Positions 17,959-26,142 of a DNA stretch of 64,000 bases are shown piece after piece. This DNA comes from Deltaproteobacteria bacterium. Lineage in GTDB: Bacteria; Myxococcota_A; UBA9042; PHBI01; JACKFB01. The stretch lies in assembly GCA_020632695.1 (NCBI GenBank), contig JACKFB010000003.1, positions 1-64,000 on the forward strand. Direction: 5' to 3'. The notes beneath the pieces are model-generated. The model was not told where the DNA came from. It saw only the letters and a program-made list of their open reading frames with translations, and searched no databases. Each line of letters opens with the position of its first letter. The stretch's first letter is position 1. A program made the translations under genes and the position numbers.

Positions 17959-18260
17959 GCGTGTCGCCCCGGCACCGGGTCGTGGCCCCCGGAACACAGC
18001 GGCTGGCATCGCGCCAGCCGACGCACGGTGAGCCAGGTCCCGCGCAGGAAGCCGTGCCGCTGGTAGGCGCCGATCGCGTACTCGGAGCAGCTCGGCACGA
18101 AGCGGCACGACGGGGGCAGGAGCGGAGATATCACCTTTCTATAGATCCCCAGCACCAGGAGGGCGAGCGCCACGAGAGCGCGATCGGCGGCGGCGCGCAG
18201 GGCTCGGACCCCCGTCGGTGCCAGCGGGGCCGGGCCTCTGGAAGTATCCGGTGATGACAT
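17955..18260 (-). CDS. yidD: Membrane protein insertion efficiency factor YidD
   Basis: Small membrane-associated protein, encoded between rnpA and yidC in most bacteria, that aids YidC-dependent insertion. The family core is clear: 'IYRKVISPLLPPSCRFVPSC', then 'SEYAIGAYQRHG', then 'C.PL..GG.DPVP' with its conserved cysteines. ATG 18260 gives 101 residues and overlaps the upstream rnpA gene by 122 bp. A GTG at 18173 would give 72 residues, closer to the family norm, and a 35-bp overlap. The start is therefore uncertain although the gene is not. Confidence 0.88.
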   Translation of the reverse strand: MSSPDTSRGPAPLAPTGVRALRAAADRALVALALLVLGIYRKVISPLLPPSCRFVPSCSEYAIGAYQRHGFLRGTWLTVRRLARCQPLCSGGHDPVPGRHA

Positions 18261-18594
18261 GGATGAACTCGTCCCGGACGGTGTCGTAGGCGAAGTCCTC
18301 GATGCCGCGCTTCGCGATGACCACCAGATCGACGGCCCGCGGGTACAGATCGGGATGCTGGCGGAACACCTCGCGGACGAGGCGCTTGATCCGGTTGCGC
18401 GTGACGGCCTTGCCGACCTTGCGCGACACCGTGATGCCGAGCCGCGTCTCCGCGGTGGCCCCCGGCTGGATGTAGTAGATGAAGCGGCGGCCGTAGAGAC
18501 GGCGCCCGCGCTGCTGGACGTGGAGGAACTCGCGGCGCTTCCTGAGGCGCTTGGCCGGTGGGAACGCGAAGGCTCCCCGGCGCGACTCGACCAC
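18139..18594 (-). CDS. rnpA: Ribonuclease P protein component
   Basis: RnpA is the protein subunit of RNase P, which matures the 5' ends of tRNAs. The family signature is visible as 'RLGITVSRKVGKAVTRNRIK' followed by 'RLVREVFR', and the N-terminus has 'RLRKRREFLHVQQRG'. GTG start, 10 bp after the rpmH stop. The 151 residues include an Arg/Pro/Gly-rich C-terminal extension of about 35 residues that overlaps the 5' part of yidD in another frame. The rpmH-rnpA pairing is nearly universal. Confidence 0.92.
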   Translation of the reverse strand: MVESRRGAFAFPPAKRLRKRREFLHVQQRGRRLYGRRFIYYIQPGATAETRLGITVSRKVGKAVTRNRIKRLVREVFRQHPDLYPRAVDLVVIAKRGIEDFAYDTVRDEFIHVITGYFQRPGPAGTDGGPSPARRRRSRSRGARPPGAGDL

Positions 18595-18604
18595 GTCCCG
18601 CGAG

Positions 18605-18754
18605 CTACTTCTTCGGGATCGAGACGACGAGGCGCTTGCGACCCTTGCGGCGGCGAGCCGCCAGGACCTTGCGACCCCCGGCGGACGAGTTCCGGCTACG
18701 GAACCCGTGCTTGTTGAGGCGCTTACGATTGCTTGGCTGATAGGTACGCTTCAC
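18605..18754 (-). CDS. rpmH: 50S ribosomal protein L34
   Basis: A 49-residue protein read from the sequence with GTG at 18752-18754 and TAG at 18605-18607. The translation starts VKRTYQPSNRKRLNKHGF and continues with RSR...GGRKVLAARRRKGRKRL, unmistakably L34. GAAGAGG lies at Shine-Dalgarno distance. It heads the rpmH-rnpA-yidD-yidC-jag run next to the origin. The gene is short and uses a non-ATG start, so it is easy to miss. Confidence 0.96.
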   Translation of the reverse strand: MKRTYQPSNRKRLNKHGFRSRNSSAGGRKVLAARRRKGRKRLVVSIPKK

Positions 18755-19319
18755 GACTGCCTCTTCCAGCAAGTGGAAGCCCCGGACACCGGACCGGCTC
18801 CGGGCGCGAGGGGCGCCGAAGGTAATCGGACCCGCGTCGGGGTGTCAAGGACATTCCTGGCCGAAGTGCCTGCGCGCAAGTGCCCGAGATGACACCATGA
18901 TCCAAGCCGCGCCGCCGCCGTCGTCCGGGCTCGCCCCGCCACCTCGGCGCCGCCGTCATCGTTTCGTCATCGAATTCCGACGGTTGACTGGGACAGGTTC
19001 AACGAGGCGTCCGGACGCACTTGCCGAGCTCATCGGTGGTCTGCTACCCAGGTCCGGTGTCCGCGACGGGACGCAGGGGCCCACCTCTTCAGGAGAGATG
19101 GCGCGCCTCGCGTCGCGATGAGGACGCCGCATCCACTGCGGTGTCGAAGGCCTTCGTGTCTTTGGCATCGTGCCCAGAAGCTGGTGACGAATCCGGGCCT
19201 CCGCACTCGCGTGGGAGGCCACCACCCGGTCGTGCGAGGCCTCCCTGCCCCTGGAGAGGCCAGCCAGCGTCGTGTGCTCACCGCCTTTCCGCCCCTTACC
19301 TCGCCTAGAGGCCGAAGCC
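18755..19319 (+). other. Divergent rpmH-dnaA intergenic region, no gene seen
   Basis: This 565-bp stretch separates the minus-strand rpmH run from dnaA. Short open frames exist on both strands but none has a convincing start or recognisable sequence. It should hold the divergent promoters. I found no near-consensus DnaA box (TTATCCACA) here, unlike the dnaA-dnaN gap. A TTGACT at 18984 lacks a -10 element at the right distance. Confidence 0.5.
18820..18848 (-). promoter_or_regulatory. Candidate sigma-70-type promoter of rpmH
   Basis: On the minus strand a perfect -35 TTGACA (18843-18848) is followed after 17 bp by TTACCT, a poor -10 element, about 65 bp upstream of the rpmH start. The position is right and the -35 is perfect, but the -10 is weak. 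Confidence 0.35.
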
Positions 19320-20663
19320 TTGGATTTGTGGGACAAGACCGTCACTGCGCTCCGAGACGTCGTGAAGCCCTACGACTTCATGCACTGGATCCGGCCCGTG
19401 AACTGCGAGGCCATCGACGACCAGACGCACGAGATCGTCCTGACCGTGCCTGACGACTCGCATGGCCGCTGGCTGGAGGAGCACTTCCTCAGCGACATCC
19501 AGAAGACGCTGCGCGACATCAGCGAGACCGACTACGACGTCCGCTTCCGCTGCCTGCCCGAGGCGACCGACGCCTCCAAGTCGAGCCCCGCCCGACCGAC
19601 GCCCGGCCGACCGGCCGGCCCGTCCCGCGCGGCGCCGGACCAGCCCGACCTGGTCGCCCGCTACACCTTCGACACCTTCGTCGACGGCCCCAACAGCCGC
19701 TTCGCGCTGACCGCCTCCCAGGCCGTCGCCGAGTCCCCCGGCGTCCGCTACAACCCCATGTGCATCTACGGTGGCGTCGGCCTCGGCAAGACCCACCTGC
19801 TGCACGCGGTGGGCCACGCGGTGCTGGCGGCGAACCCGGAAGCGCGCGTGCTCTACGTCACGTCCGAGCGCTTCGTGAACGACCTCATCGGGGCGATCCG
19901 CACCAATGAGATGGACGCCTTCCGCACGCGCTACCGCGATCGCTGCGACGTGCTGCTCATCGACGACATCCAGTTCATGGCGGGCAAGGACCGGACCCAG
20001 GAGGAGTTCTTCCACCTGTTCAACACCTTGCACTCGTCGCACAAGCAGATCGTGATGACGAGCGACGCGCTGCCCCAGGCGATCCCGAACATGGAGGAGC
20101 GGCTGAAGTCGCGCCTGCAGTGGGGACTCATCGCCGACATCAAGCCGCCGGGCTTCGAGACGCGGGTGGCCATCCTCAAGGGCAAGGCCGAGGCCGACGG
20201 CGTGTACCTGGACGACGAGGTGGCGATGCTGCTGGCGCGCCACATCACGCGGAACGTGCGCGAGCTCGAGGGGGCGCTGATGCGCCTGGAGGCGAACGCC
20301 CGTCTCTTCGGCCAGCGCATCACGGTCGAGATGACCCAGGCGGTGCTGGGCGACCTGGTCGAGCAGGGCCACCGGCAGATCGCGCCCGACACCATCGCCA
20401 AGGCCGTCTCCAACGCCTTCCAGGTGCCGATGGCGGCGCTGAAGGGTCCCCGCCGCCACCGTCAGGTGACCGTCCCGCGCCAGGTGGCCATGTTCCTCAT
20501 CCGTGAGCTCACCGACGCCAGCCTGCCGCAGATCGGCACGCTCTTCGGCGGGCGCGACCACACCACGGTCATCAACGCGCTCAAGCGCATCGAGAGCCTG
20601 CGTGAGGCCGACCTCGAGCTGCGCGAGCAGATCGACCGCCTGCGCCTCGAGCTGACCCGCTGA
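19320..20663 (+). CDS. dnaA: Chromosomal replication initiator protein DnaA
   Basis: DnaA binds origin boxes and opens the origin in an ATP-dependent manner. Domain I spans about 1-80 (LWDKTVTALRDVV, FMHWIRP). A short Pro/Ala-rich linker follows. The AAA+ domain has Walker A (GGVGLGKTHLLHAVG) and Walker B (DVLLIDDIQF). Domain IV carries the signature 'SLPQIGTLFGGRDHTTVINA'. I chose TTG 19320 because AGAGG lies 8 bp upstream and domain I then has normal length; a GTG at 19272 is the longer alternative. The 447 residues are normal for the family. It is plus-strand, opposite to the rpmH run. Confidence 0.95.
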   Translation: MDLWDKTVTALRDVVKPYDFMHWIRPVNCEAIDDQTHEIVLTVPDDSHGRWLEEHFLSDIQKTLRDISETDYDVRFRCLPEATDASKSSPARPTPGRPAGPSRAAPDQPDLVARYTFDTFVDGPNSRFALTASQAVAESPGVRYNPMCIYGGVGLGKTHLLHAVGHAVLAANPEARVLYVTSERFVNDLIGAIRTNEMDAFRTRYRDRCDVLLIDDIQFMAGKDRTQEEFFHLFNTLHSSHKQIVMTSDALPQAIPNMEERLKSRLQWGLIADIKPPGFETRVAILKGKAEADGVYLDDEVAMLLARHITRNVRELEGALMRLEANARLFGQRITVEMTQAVLGDLVEQGHRQIAPDTIAKAVSNAFQVPMAALKGPRRHRQVTVPRQVAMFLIRELTDASLPQIGTLFGGRDHTTVINALKRIESLREADLELREQIDRLRLELTR

Positions 20664-21053
20664 ACGCGGCGCGATCGAGCGCGGCCCGGCGTCCCCCGTG
20701 GGTCGTCGGGCCGCGGTGCGTCCGGGCTCTGCCTCGGGGATCCTGCCGTGATCTCCACAGCTTGGATTCCTTCCACAGGATGTGGGGAAAAGGGCGTGGA
20801 AGGCCTGTGCGTCGACCCGTGGATCCCGGTGGACATCCGACGCGCCCGAAACGCCCCCCAGCGGATCCACCGAAACATGCCCAGGAGATCCACGGCGCGA
20901 CGTGCCTCCCGATCGCTGGGATCCCGGCGGCTTCGGTGCCCTGTCCACATCATCCCCAGGCCCTACTTTCCCGGTCTCTCACCCTCTGATATATGGGGCT
21001 ACCTCCTGAAAAGGAGCGCCTTCCCGCACCGCCGCACCGAGGACTCAGCTCTC
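20664..21053 (+). other. Probable replication origin (oriC) between dnaA and dnaN
   Basis: This 390-bp gap holds no credible gene. It contains several TCCAC/GTGGA motifs including three 7-of-9 matches to the DnaA box TTATCCACA: ATCTCCACA at 20751, TGTGGGGAA (reverse strand) at 20781 and CTGTCCACA at 20941. A comparatively AT-rich run (CTGATATATGG, near 20986) lies before dnaN. Gene orientation diverges around dnaA. The boxes are imperfect, so the call is tentative. Confidence 0.5.
20681..20714 (+). terminator. Hairpin after dnaA
   Basis: An 11-bp stem with one G-U pair (20681-20691 with 20704-20714) starts 17 bp past the dnaA stop. The loop can add a short CCC/GGG stem. No U-tract follows, so it is a terminator-like structure rather than a canonical intrinsic terminator. 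Confidence 0.4.
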
Positions 21054-22187
21054 ATGCCGACACTCGAGCTGGAGATCGACCGCGCGACCTTCCTGGCGAC
21101 GCTCTACAAAGCGCAGGGCGTCGTCGACAAGAAGAGCACCGCCAACGTGCTGAGCCAGATCCTGTTCGAGCCGACCGGCGACGGTCAGCTCCGGGTGACC
21201 GGCACCGACTACGACGTGGTCCTCCAGTCGGTCGTCGCCGCCGAGGTGATCCAGTCGGGTCTGGCCTGCATCAACGGCAAGAGCCTCTTCGACGTGGTCA
21301 AGAGCCTGGACGCCCCGCGGGTGCACCTGCGCACGCTGGACAACCACTGGGTCGAGCTGACCGCCGGGCGCAGCCGCTTCAAGCTGGCCGGCATCAACCC
21401 CGACGACTTCCCCGACATCACGACGCCCGACGACGTCCAGTGGATGGGGATCCCGCGCGGCACCTTCAAGGATCTCATCGAGAAGACCGCGTTCTCCGTG
21501 TCCGACGACGAGACGCGGATGAACCTCAACGGCGTCTTCTTCAAGACCGCGCCGGGCTCGGGCGATCTCACGCGCCTGGTGATGGTCTCCACCGACGGCC
21601 ACCGCCTGTCGAAGGTGGACACCGAGGTCGAGGTGCGCGCCACCGGAGACCGCCAGAACCAGGCGATCGTGCACAAGAAGGGCGTGCAGGAGGTGCGCCG
21701 CCTGCTCGAGGATCAGGGCGAGGTCATCGAGGTCGGGTTCGCCCCGGGCTTCGTGCTCTTCCGCTCCGAGGGCACCACCTTCACCGTGCGGCAGATCGAG
21801 GACACCTACCCCGACTACGAGCGGGTCATCCCGCCGAGCTCGCCGGTGCGGGTCGAGGTGGTGCGCCAGCGGCTGATCCAGGCGATCCGCCGCATCGCGA
21901 CCCTCATCAGCTCCAAGACCTACGTCGTGAAGATGGAGCTCTCGCCCGGCCGCATCGCCTTCACCACGTCGAACCCCGACTACGGCGAGGGGCGCGACGA
22001 GGTGGACGTCGAGTACGAGGGCGAGGGCCTGGTCATCGGCTACAACTACGTGTACCTGCTCGACGTGCTCAACGTGCTCAAGGGCGAGACCGTGGTGCTG
22101 GAGTGCTCCGACGCCTTCAGCCCCACCATCGTCACCTCGCCCGAGGAGGCCGGGGCCCTCTTCGTCGTCATGCCCATGCGCATCTGA
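21054..22187 (+). CDS. dnaN: DNA polymerase III beta sliding clamp
   Basis: The beta clamp is a ring-shaped dimer that tethers polymerase III and repair proteins to DNA. The 377-residue protein begins MPTLELEIDRATFL and carries three clamp-fold domains. Family motifs include 'TGTDYDVVLQS', 'VSTDGHRLSK' and the C-terminal 'VVMPMRI', where MPMRL is typical. The ATG at 21054 gives the usual length; the frame is open further upstream into the origin region but without coding character. dnaA-dnaN-recF order is conserved in many bacteria. Confidence 0.95.
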   Translation: MPTLELEIDRATFLATLYKAQGVVDKKSTANVLSQILFEPTGDGQLRVTGTDYDVVLQSVVAAEVIQSGLACINGKSLFDVVKSLDAPRVHLRTLDNHWVELTAGRSRFKLAGINPDDFPDITTPDDVQWMGIPRGTFKDLIEKTAFSVSDDETRMNLNGVFFKTAPGSGDLTRLVMVSTDGHRLSKVDTEVEVRATGDRQNQAIVHKKGVQEVRRLLEDQGEVIEVGFAPGFVLFRSEGTTFTVRQIEDTYPDYERVIPPSSPVRVEVVRQRLIQAIRRIATLISSKTYVVKMELSPGRIAFTTSNPDYGEGRDEVDVEYEGEGLVIGYNYVYLLDVLNVLKGETVVLECSDAFSPTIVTSPEEAGALFVVMPMRI

Positions 22188-22343
22188 GAGGGTGTCTTCA
22201 TACTCTCCCGTCGCGTGGCTGGCTCATGTCTCTCCAGGGACTTGCGCGCCTCGGTCTCTTCCGCGCGGCGAGCGCCCTCCGCGCGTAGGGGCCTGAACAG
22301 GCGTCGCTGGCGCCCCGCTCGGTCCGAAGATGAAAACACCCTC
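22188..22343 (+). repeat. Short element with terminal inverted repeats between dnaN and recF
   Basis: GAGGGTGTCTTCAT at 22188-22201 directly follows the dnaN stop. Its inverted copy ATGAAAACACCCTC lies at 22330-22343, a 13-of-14 match, and adjacent bases extend it to about 15 of 16. The 128 bp between contain several GCGCG-type short inverted segments and no credible gene. It could be a large RNA hairpin affecting recF expression, or a MITE-like insertion. No second copy was seen in this window. Confidence 0.5.
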
Positions 22344-22386
22344 TGACTGACACGGCGGGGGCGGACGCGCCGCCGGAGGCAGGCCC

Positions 22387-23499
22387 TTGCAGCTCCTCGC
22401 CCTGGAAGCCGAGCGCCTTCGCAACCTGGCGCCCCTGCGCCTCGAGCCGCACCCGCGCTTCAACGTGTTCGAGGGCGACAACGGTCAGGGCAAGACCAAC
22501 GTCCTCGAGGCGATCTACCTGCTGGCCACCCTGCGCAGCTTCCGCGAGGCCCGCGCGCGCAACCTGGTGTGCTGGGGTGAGAGCGACGCGTGGGTGCGCG
22601 GCGAGATCGAGCGCCGCGGGATCCGCCGCAAGATGGGCGTCGAGCTGGCGAAGACGGGCAAGCGCGCGGCCATCGACGGGCGGGTGGTGGACCGGCTGTC
22701 CGAGTATTTCGGCCACCTGCACGTGGTGGTGTTCGGGCCCGAGGACCTGGTGCTGACCAAGGGCGCGCCGGTGAACCGTCGGCGCTTCCTCGACCGGGCG
22801 ATCTTCAACCTGCACCCGAGCTACCTGGACGAGATGCGCGCCTTCGTGACGGCGCTCAAGCACCGCAACGAGCTGCTGCGCGCGTCGGCCGGGCGCGGCG
22901 TCGACCGCGCGCTGCTGGCCAGCTTCGACGAGGAGCTGATCCGCCGCGGCGGTCGCGTGCTCTGGCGCCGGACCCGCTTCGTCAGCGACTTCCTGCCGGT
23001 GGTGCGGGCGGTCTTCGACGACGTCACCGCGGGCGCCCACGCCATCGGGGTCGACTACGAGAGCCTGGCCGGGCTCGCCGCCGACGCCGACGAGGACGCC
23101 TGCACCGAGCTCTATCGGCAGCGGCTGTCCGAGGCCACCCCCAGCGACCTGCGCCAGCGCCGCACCACCCAGGGCCCGCACACCGACGACCTGGCCTTTT
23201 CCCTGGACGGCTTCCCGGCGCGGGTGCACGCCAGCCAGGGGCAGCACCGGGCGATGGCCCTGGCGCTGAAGATCGCCGAGCTGCAGCTCGCCGACAGCGT
23301 GCTCGGGGGGCCGCCGCTGCTGCTGCTGGACGACGTGTCGAGCGAGCTGGACCGCGGGCGCAACGCGCAGCTCATGGCGCACCTGAGCCGCGCGGCCGGT
23401 CAGATCTTCGTCACCACCACCGATCGCCGCTGGATCGCCGTCGACGGCGAGACGCAGGTCTTTCGCGTCGAAGCCGGGCGGGTGCTGCCCGAGCCGTGA
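22387..23499 (+). CDS. recF: DNA replication and repair protein RecF
   Basis: RecF is an SMC-like ATPase that helps load RecA at gaps through RecFOR. Walker A is 'EGDNGQGKTNVLEAIYLL', the signature region is 'ASQGQHRAMALALKIAEL' and Walker B is 'LLLLDDVSSELD'. Family segments 'VFGPEDLVLTKGAP' and 'RRRFLDRAI' are present. The start is TTG 22387 with GGAGG 8 bp upstream, giving the normal 370 residues. It follows dnaN, from which it is separated by an inverted-repeat element. gyrB, common next in other genomes, is replaced here by murA. Confidence 0.93.
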   Translation: MQLLALEAERLRNLAPLRLEPHPRFNVFEGDNGQGKTNVLEAIYLLATLRSFREARARNLVCWGESDAWVRGEIERRGIRRKMGVELAKTGKRAAIDGRVVDRLSEYFGHLHVVVFGPEDLVLTKGAPVNRRRFLDRAIFNLHPSYLDEMRAFVTALKHRNELLRASAGRGVDRALLASFDEELIRRGGRVLWRRTRFVSDFLPVVRAVFDDVTAGAHAIGVDYESLAGLAADADEDACTELYRQRLSEATPSDLRQRRTTQGPHTDDLAFSLDGFPARVHASQGQHRAMALALKIAELQLADSVLGGPPLLLLDDVSSELDRGRNAQLMAHLSRAAGQIFVTTTDRRWIAVDGETQVFRVEAGRVLPEP

Positions 23500-23593
23500 C
23501 CGGCGCGCGCCTCCGCACCGTCGCCGCGCAGTTGGCGTGACCGCGGCCGGGAGCGGAAGTAAGGTGGCGCCGCCCGGACGCCAGGAGGGAGAG

Positions 23594-24874
23594 ATGGAGC
23601 GATTCGTCATCGAGGGTGGCAAGGCCCTCGAAGGCACGGTGAGGCCCAGCGGCTCGAAGAACGAGGCGCTGCCGGTGCTCGCCGCCTGCCTCCTGACCAA
23701 CGAGCCGGTCATCCTGAAGAACGTGCCCGACATCGCCGACGTGCGGGTGATGCTCGAGGTGCTGGCGACCCTCGGCACCGAGGTGGAGCGCCTGGCGCCC
23801 GACACCTGGCGGCTGACCACGCCCGAGGTGACGACCGCGACCCTGGACGCCACGCTCTGCACGCGGATCCGGGCGTCGATCCTCTTCGCCGGGCCGATGC
23901 TGGGTCGGGTGGGCCGGGTGGAGCTGCCGCCGCCGGGCGGCGACGTCATCGGCCGGCGCCGCGTGGACACGCACTTCATGGGCCTCGAGGCCCTGGGCGC
24001 CCGCTTCGAGGCCGGCGATCGCTACGTGCTGGTCGCCGACAGCCTGGAGGGGACGGAGATCTTCCTCGACGAGCAGTCGGTCACCGCCACCGAGAACATC
24101 GTCATGGCCGCCGCCGCCGCCCGCGGCACGACGACGATCCTCAACGCCGCCAGCGAGCCGCACGTCCAGGGTCTGTGCCGCATGCTGGTCAGCATGGGCG
24201 CCGAGATCGGCGGCATCGGCACCAACACCCTGCGCGTGACCGGCGCCCGCCGTCTGCACGGCACCACCCACCGCATCGGCCCGGACTACCTCGAGATCGG
24301 CAGCTTCATCGGGCTGGCGGCGGTGACCCAGTCGGACATCACCATCACCGACGTGCGCCCCGACGAGCTGCGGATGATCCTGCACACCTTCGAGCGCCTG
24401 GGCGTGCGACCGGAGCTCGGTGAGTCGACGATCCGCATCGCGCCGGGCCAGGCGCTGAAGGTGCGCCGCGATCTGCACGGCGCCATCCCGCGCATCGACG
24501 ACGCGCCCTGGCCGCAGTTCCCGACCGACCTCATGTCGATCGTCATCACCGTGGCCACCCAGTGCGACGGGACGGTGCTCTTCTTCGAGAAGATGTTCGA
24601 GGGGCGCATGTTCTTTACGGACAGCCTCATCGCCATGGGTGCCAGCATCATCCTGTGCGACCCGCACCGCATCGTGGTGGTGGGCCCGTCGCAGCTCTAC
24701 GGGACGCAGCTCGAGAGCCCGGATGTGCGCGCGGGCATGGCGTTGCTCATCGCGGGCCTGGCGGCCAAGGGCACGTCGACGATCTACAACATCCGCCAGA
24801 TCGACCGCGGCTACGAGCGGATCGACGAGAAGCTGCGGGCGCTCGGCGCGAGCATCCGCCGCGAGACGGCCTGA
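23594..24874 (+). CDS. murA: UDP-N-acetylglucosamine 1-carboxyvinyltransferase MurA, Cys-to-Asp type
   Basis: MurA transfers enolpyruvate from PEP to UDP-GlcNAc, the first committed step of peptidoglycan synthesis in the cytoplasm. The 426-residue protein starts MERFVIEGG, with AGGAGGGA upstream of the ATG. It has Lys22 (GSKNEALP) and 'PWPQFPTDL' with the catalytic Asp. The active-site loop normally reads GGCxIGxRPVD; here it is GGDVIGRRRVD, with Asp117 (codon 23942-23944) in place of the catalytic Cys. Cys-to-Asp MurAs are active but insensitive to fosfomycin in other bacteria. proB follows after 5 bp. Confidence 0.94.
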   Translation: MERFVIEGGKALEGTVRPSGSKNEALPVLAACLLTNEPVILKNVPDIADVRVMLEVLATLGTEVERLAPDTWRLTTPEVTTATLDATLCTRIRASILFAGPMLGRVGRVELPPPGGDVIGRRRVDTHFMGLEALGARFEAGDRYVLVADSLEGTEIFLDEQSVTATENIVMAAAAARGTTTILNAASEPHVQGLCRMLVSMGAEIGGIGTNTLRVTGARRLHGTTHRIGPDYLEIGSFIGLAAVTQSDITITDVRPDELRMILHTFERLGVRPELGESTIRIAPGQALKVRRDLHGAIPRIDDAPWPQFPTDLMSIVITVATQCDGTVLFFEKMFEGRMFFTDSLIAMGASIILCDPHRIVVVGPSQLYGTQLESPDVRAGMALLIAGLAAKGTSTIYNIRQIDRGYERIDEKLRALGASIRRETA

Positions 24875-24879
24875 GCGCG

Positions 24880-26142
24880 ATGGGGCGCGCTCAGGGGCCG
24901 GGTGGCGAGGAGGGCCGGCGCGAGCTGGGCCCGGTGCGGCGCGTGGTCGTGAAGCTGGGCAGCGCGCTGGTGGTGTCGGAGTCGCTGGGGCGACTCATCG
25001 ACGAGATGCAGGCGGTGCGGCGAGGCGGCGTCGAGGTGGTCATCGTCACCAGCGGCGCGGTGGCCGCGGGGATGGCGCGGCTGGGGCTGGGCGCGCGTCC
25101 GGCGGCGCTGGCCGAGGTGCAGGCGCTGGCGGCGCTGGGGCAGGCGGCGCTGATGGCCCGCTACAACGAGGGCTTCGGGCGCTACGACACGGCCTGCGCG
25201 CAGATCCTGCTCACCCACGAGGACCTGAGCCACCGCGGCCACTTCATGAACATCCGGCACGCGATGGAGGCCGCGCTGCGCATGGGCTTCGTGCCGGTGG
25301 TCAACGAGAACGACACGGTGGCCACCGAGGAGCTGCGCTTCGGGGACAACGACCGGCTGGCGGCGGCGATCTCGGTGGTGGTGGGCGCGGACCTGGTGAT
25401 CCTGCTCAGCGACGTCGACGCCCTCTACGACCGGGACCCGAGGGGCGACCAGGGGGCCCGCCCGATCCGCGAGGTCGGGCGCATCGACGAGGGGATCCGG
25501 GCCATGGCGGGGGCGCCTCGCAGCGCGGTCGGCACGGGGGGGATGGCGTCGAAGGTGGCGGCTGCGGAGCTGGCGGTGGAGGCGGGGATCCCGCTCATCG
25601 TGGCGCCGGGCGCCGAGGTGGGCGTGCTGGCGCGGATCCTGGCCGGCGACGCGGTCGGCACGCGCTTTCTGGCCGCCGAGCGCCGGGTCGGGGGGCGGCG
25701 GCACTGGATCCGCTACCTGAGCAAGGTGCGGGGGGCGCTGCACGTGGACGCGGGGGCGGCGGCGGCGCTGGAGACGCGCGGGGGGAGCCTGCTGGCGGTC
25801 GGGGTGCGCCGGGTCGAGGGGCACTTCTCCCGTGGCGACGCCGTGCGGATCGTGGATCCGGAGGGGCGCGAGCTGGCGCGCGGGCTGGCCGGATACGATA
25901 GCGAGACCGCGGCGTCGCTGGCCGGGCGCCACAGCCACGAGGTGGCGGAGCGGCTGGGGGCGCCGGCCGAGCCGCTGGTGCACCGCGACGACCTGCAGCT
26001 CGTCAAGGCGCGGGAATCGAAGGCCGCGATGGGGGGTTCGCACCCCCATCCATCCGGCGGCCCGCCCGGGGACGGCGTTGACACCGCGAGGGCGAACACT
26101 AAGATGTCGCGGCCACAGATGGGCTCCGAGGAGGAGACATGA
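24880..26142 (+). CDS. proB: Glutamate 5-kinase (PUA-domain form)
   Basis: ProB phosphorylates glutamate, the first step of proline synthesis. The amino-acid-kinase domain includes 'VVVKLGSALVV', 'IVTSGAVAAGMARLG', 'VNENDTVATEELRFGDND' and 'GTGGMASKVAAA'. A C-terminal PUA domain covers about 280-360. ATG 24880 is 5 bp after murA. The frame continues for about 45 residues beyond the PUA domain, through a low-complexity tail that contains the promoter of the next gene, and ends in an ATGA overlap with it. proA is not nearby. The tail may be translated but is unlikely to be functional. Confidence 0.9.
   Translation: MGRAQGPGGEEGRRELGPVRRVVVKLGSALVVSESLGRLIDEMQAVRRGGVEVVIVTSGAVAAGMARLGLGARPAALAEVQALAALGQAALMARYNEGFGRYDTACAQILLTHEDLSHRGHFMNIRHAMEAALRMGFVPVVNENDTVATEELRFGDNDRLAAAISVVVGADLVILLSDVDALYDRDPRGDQGARPIREVGRIDEGIRAMAGAPRSAVGTGGMASKVAAAELAVEAGIPLIVAPGAEVGVLARILAGDAVGTRFLAAERRVGGRRHWIRYLSKVRGALHVDAGAAAALETRGGSLLAVGVRRVEGHFSRGDAVRIVDPEGRELARGLAGYDSETAASLAGRHSHEVAERLGAPAEPLVHRDDLQLVKARESKAAMGGSHPHPSGGPPGDGVDTARANTKMSRPQMGSEEET
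26078..26105 (+). promoter_or_regulatory. Sigma-70-type promoter for the parvulin-type lipoprotein gene
   Basis: A perfect -35 TTGACA (26078-26083) and TAAGAT as -10 (26100-26105) are separated by 16 bp, 33 bp upstream of the ATG at 26139. The promoter lies inside the 3' end of proB, so the downstream gene can be transcribed independently. Confidence 0.65.

Noticed and set aside
18984..19012. dnaA promoter starting at TTGACT
   Set aside because: No acceptable -10 element lies 15-19 bp downstream, so the -35 match alone is not convincing.
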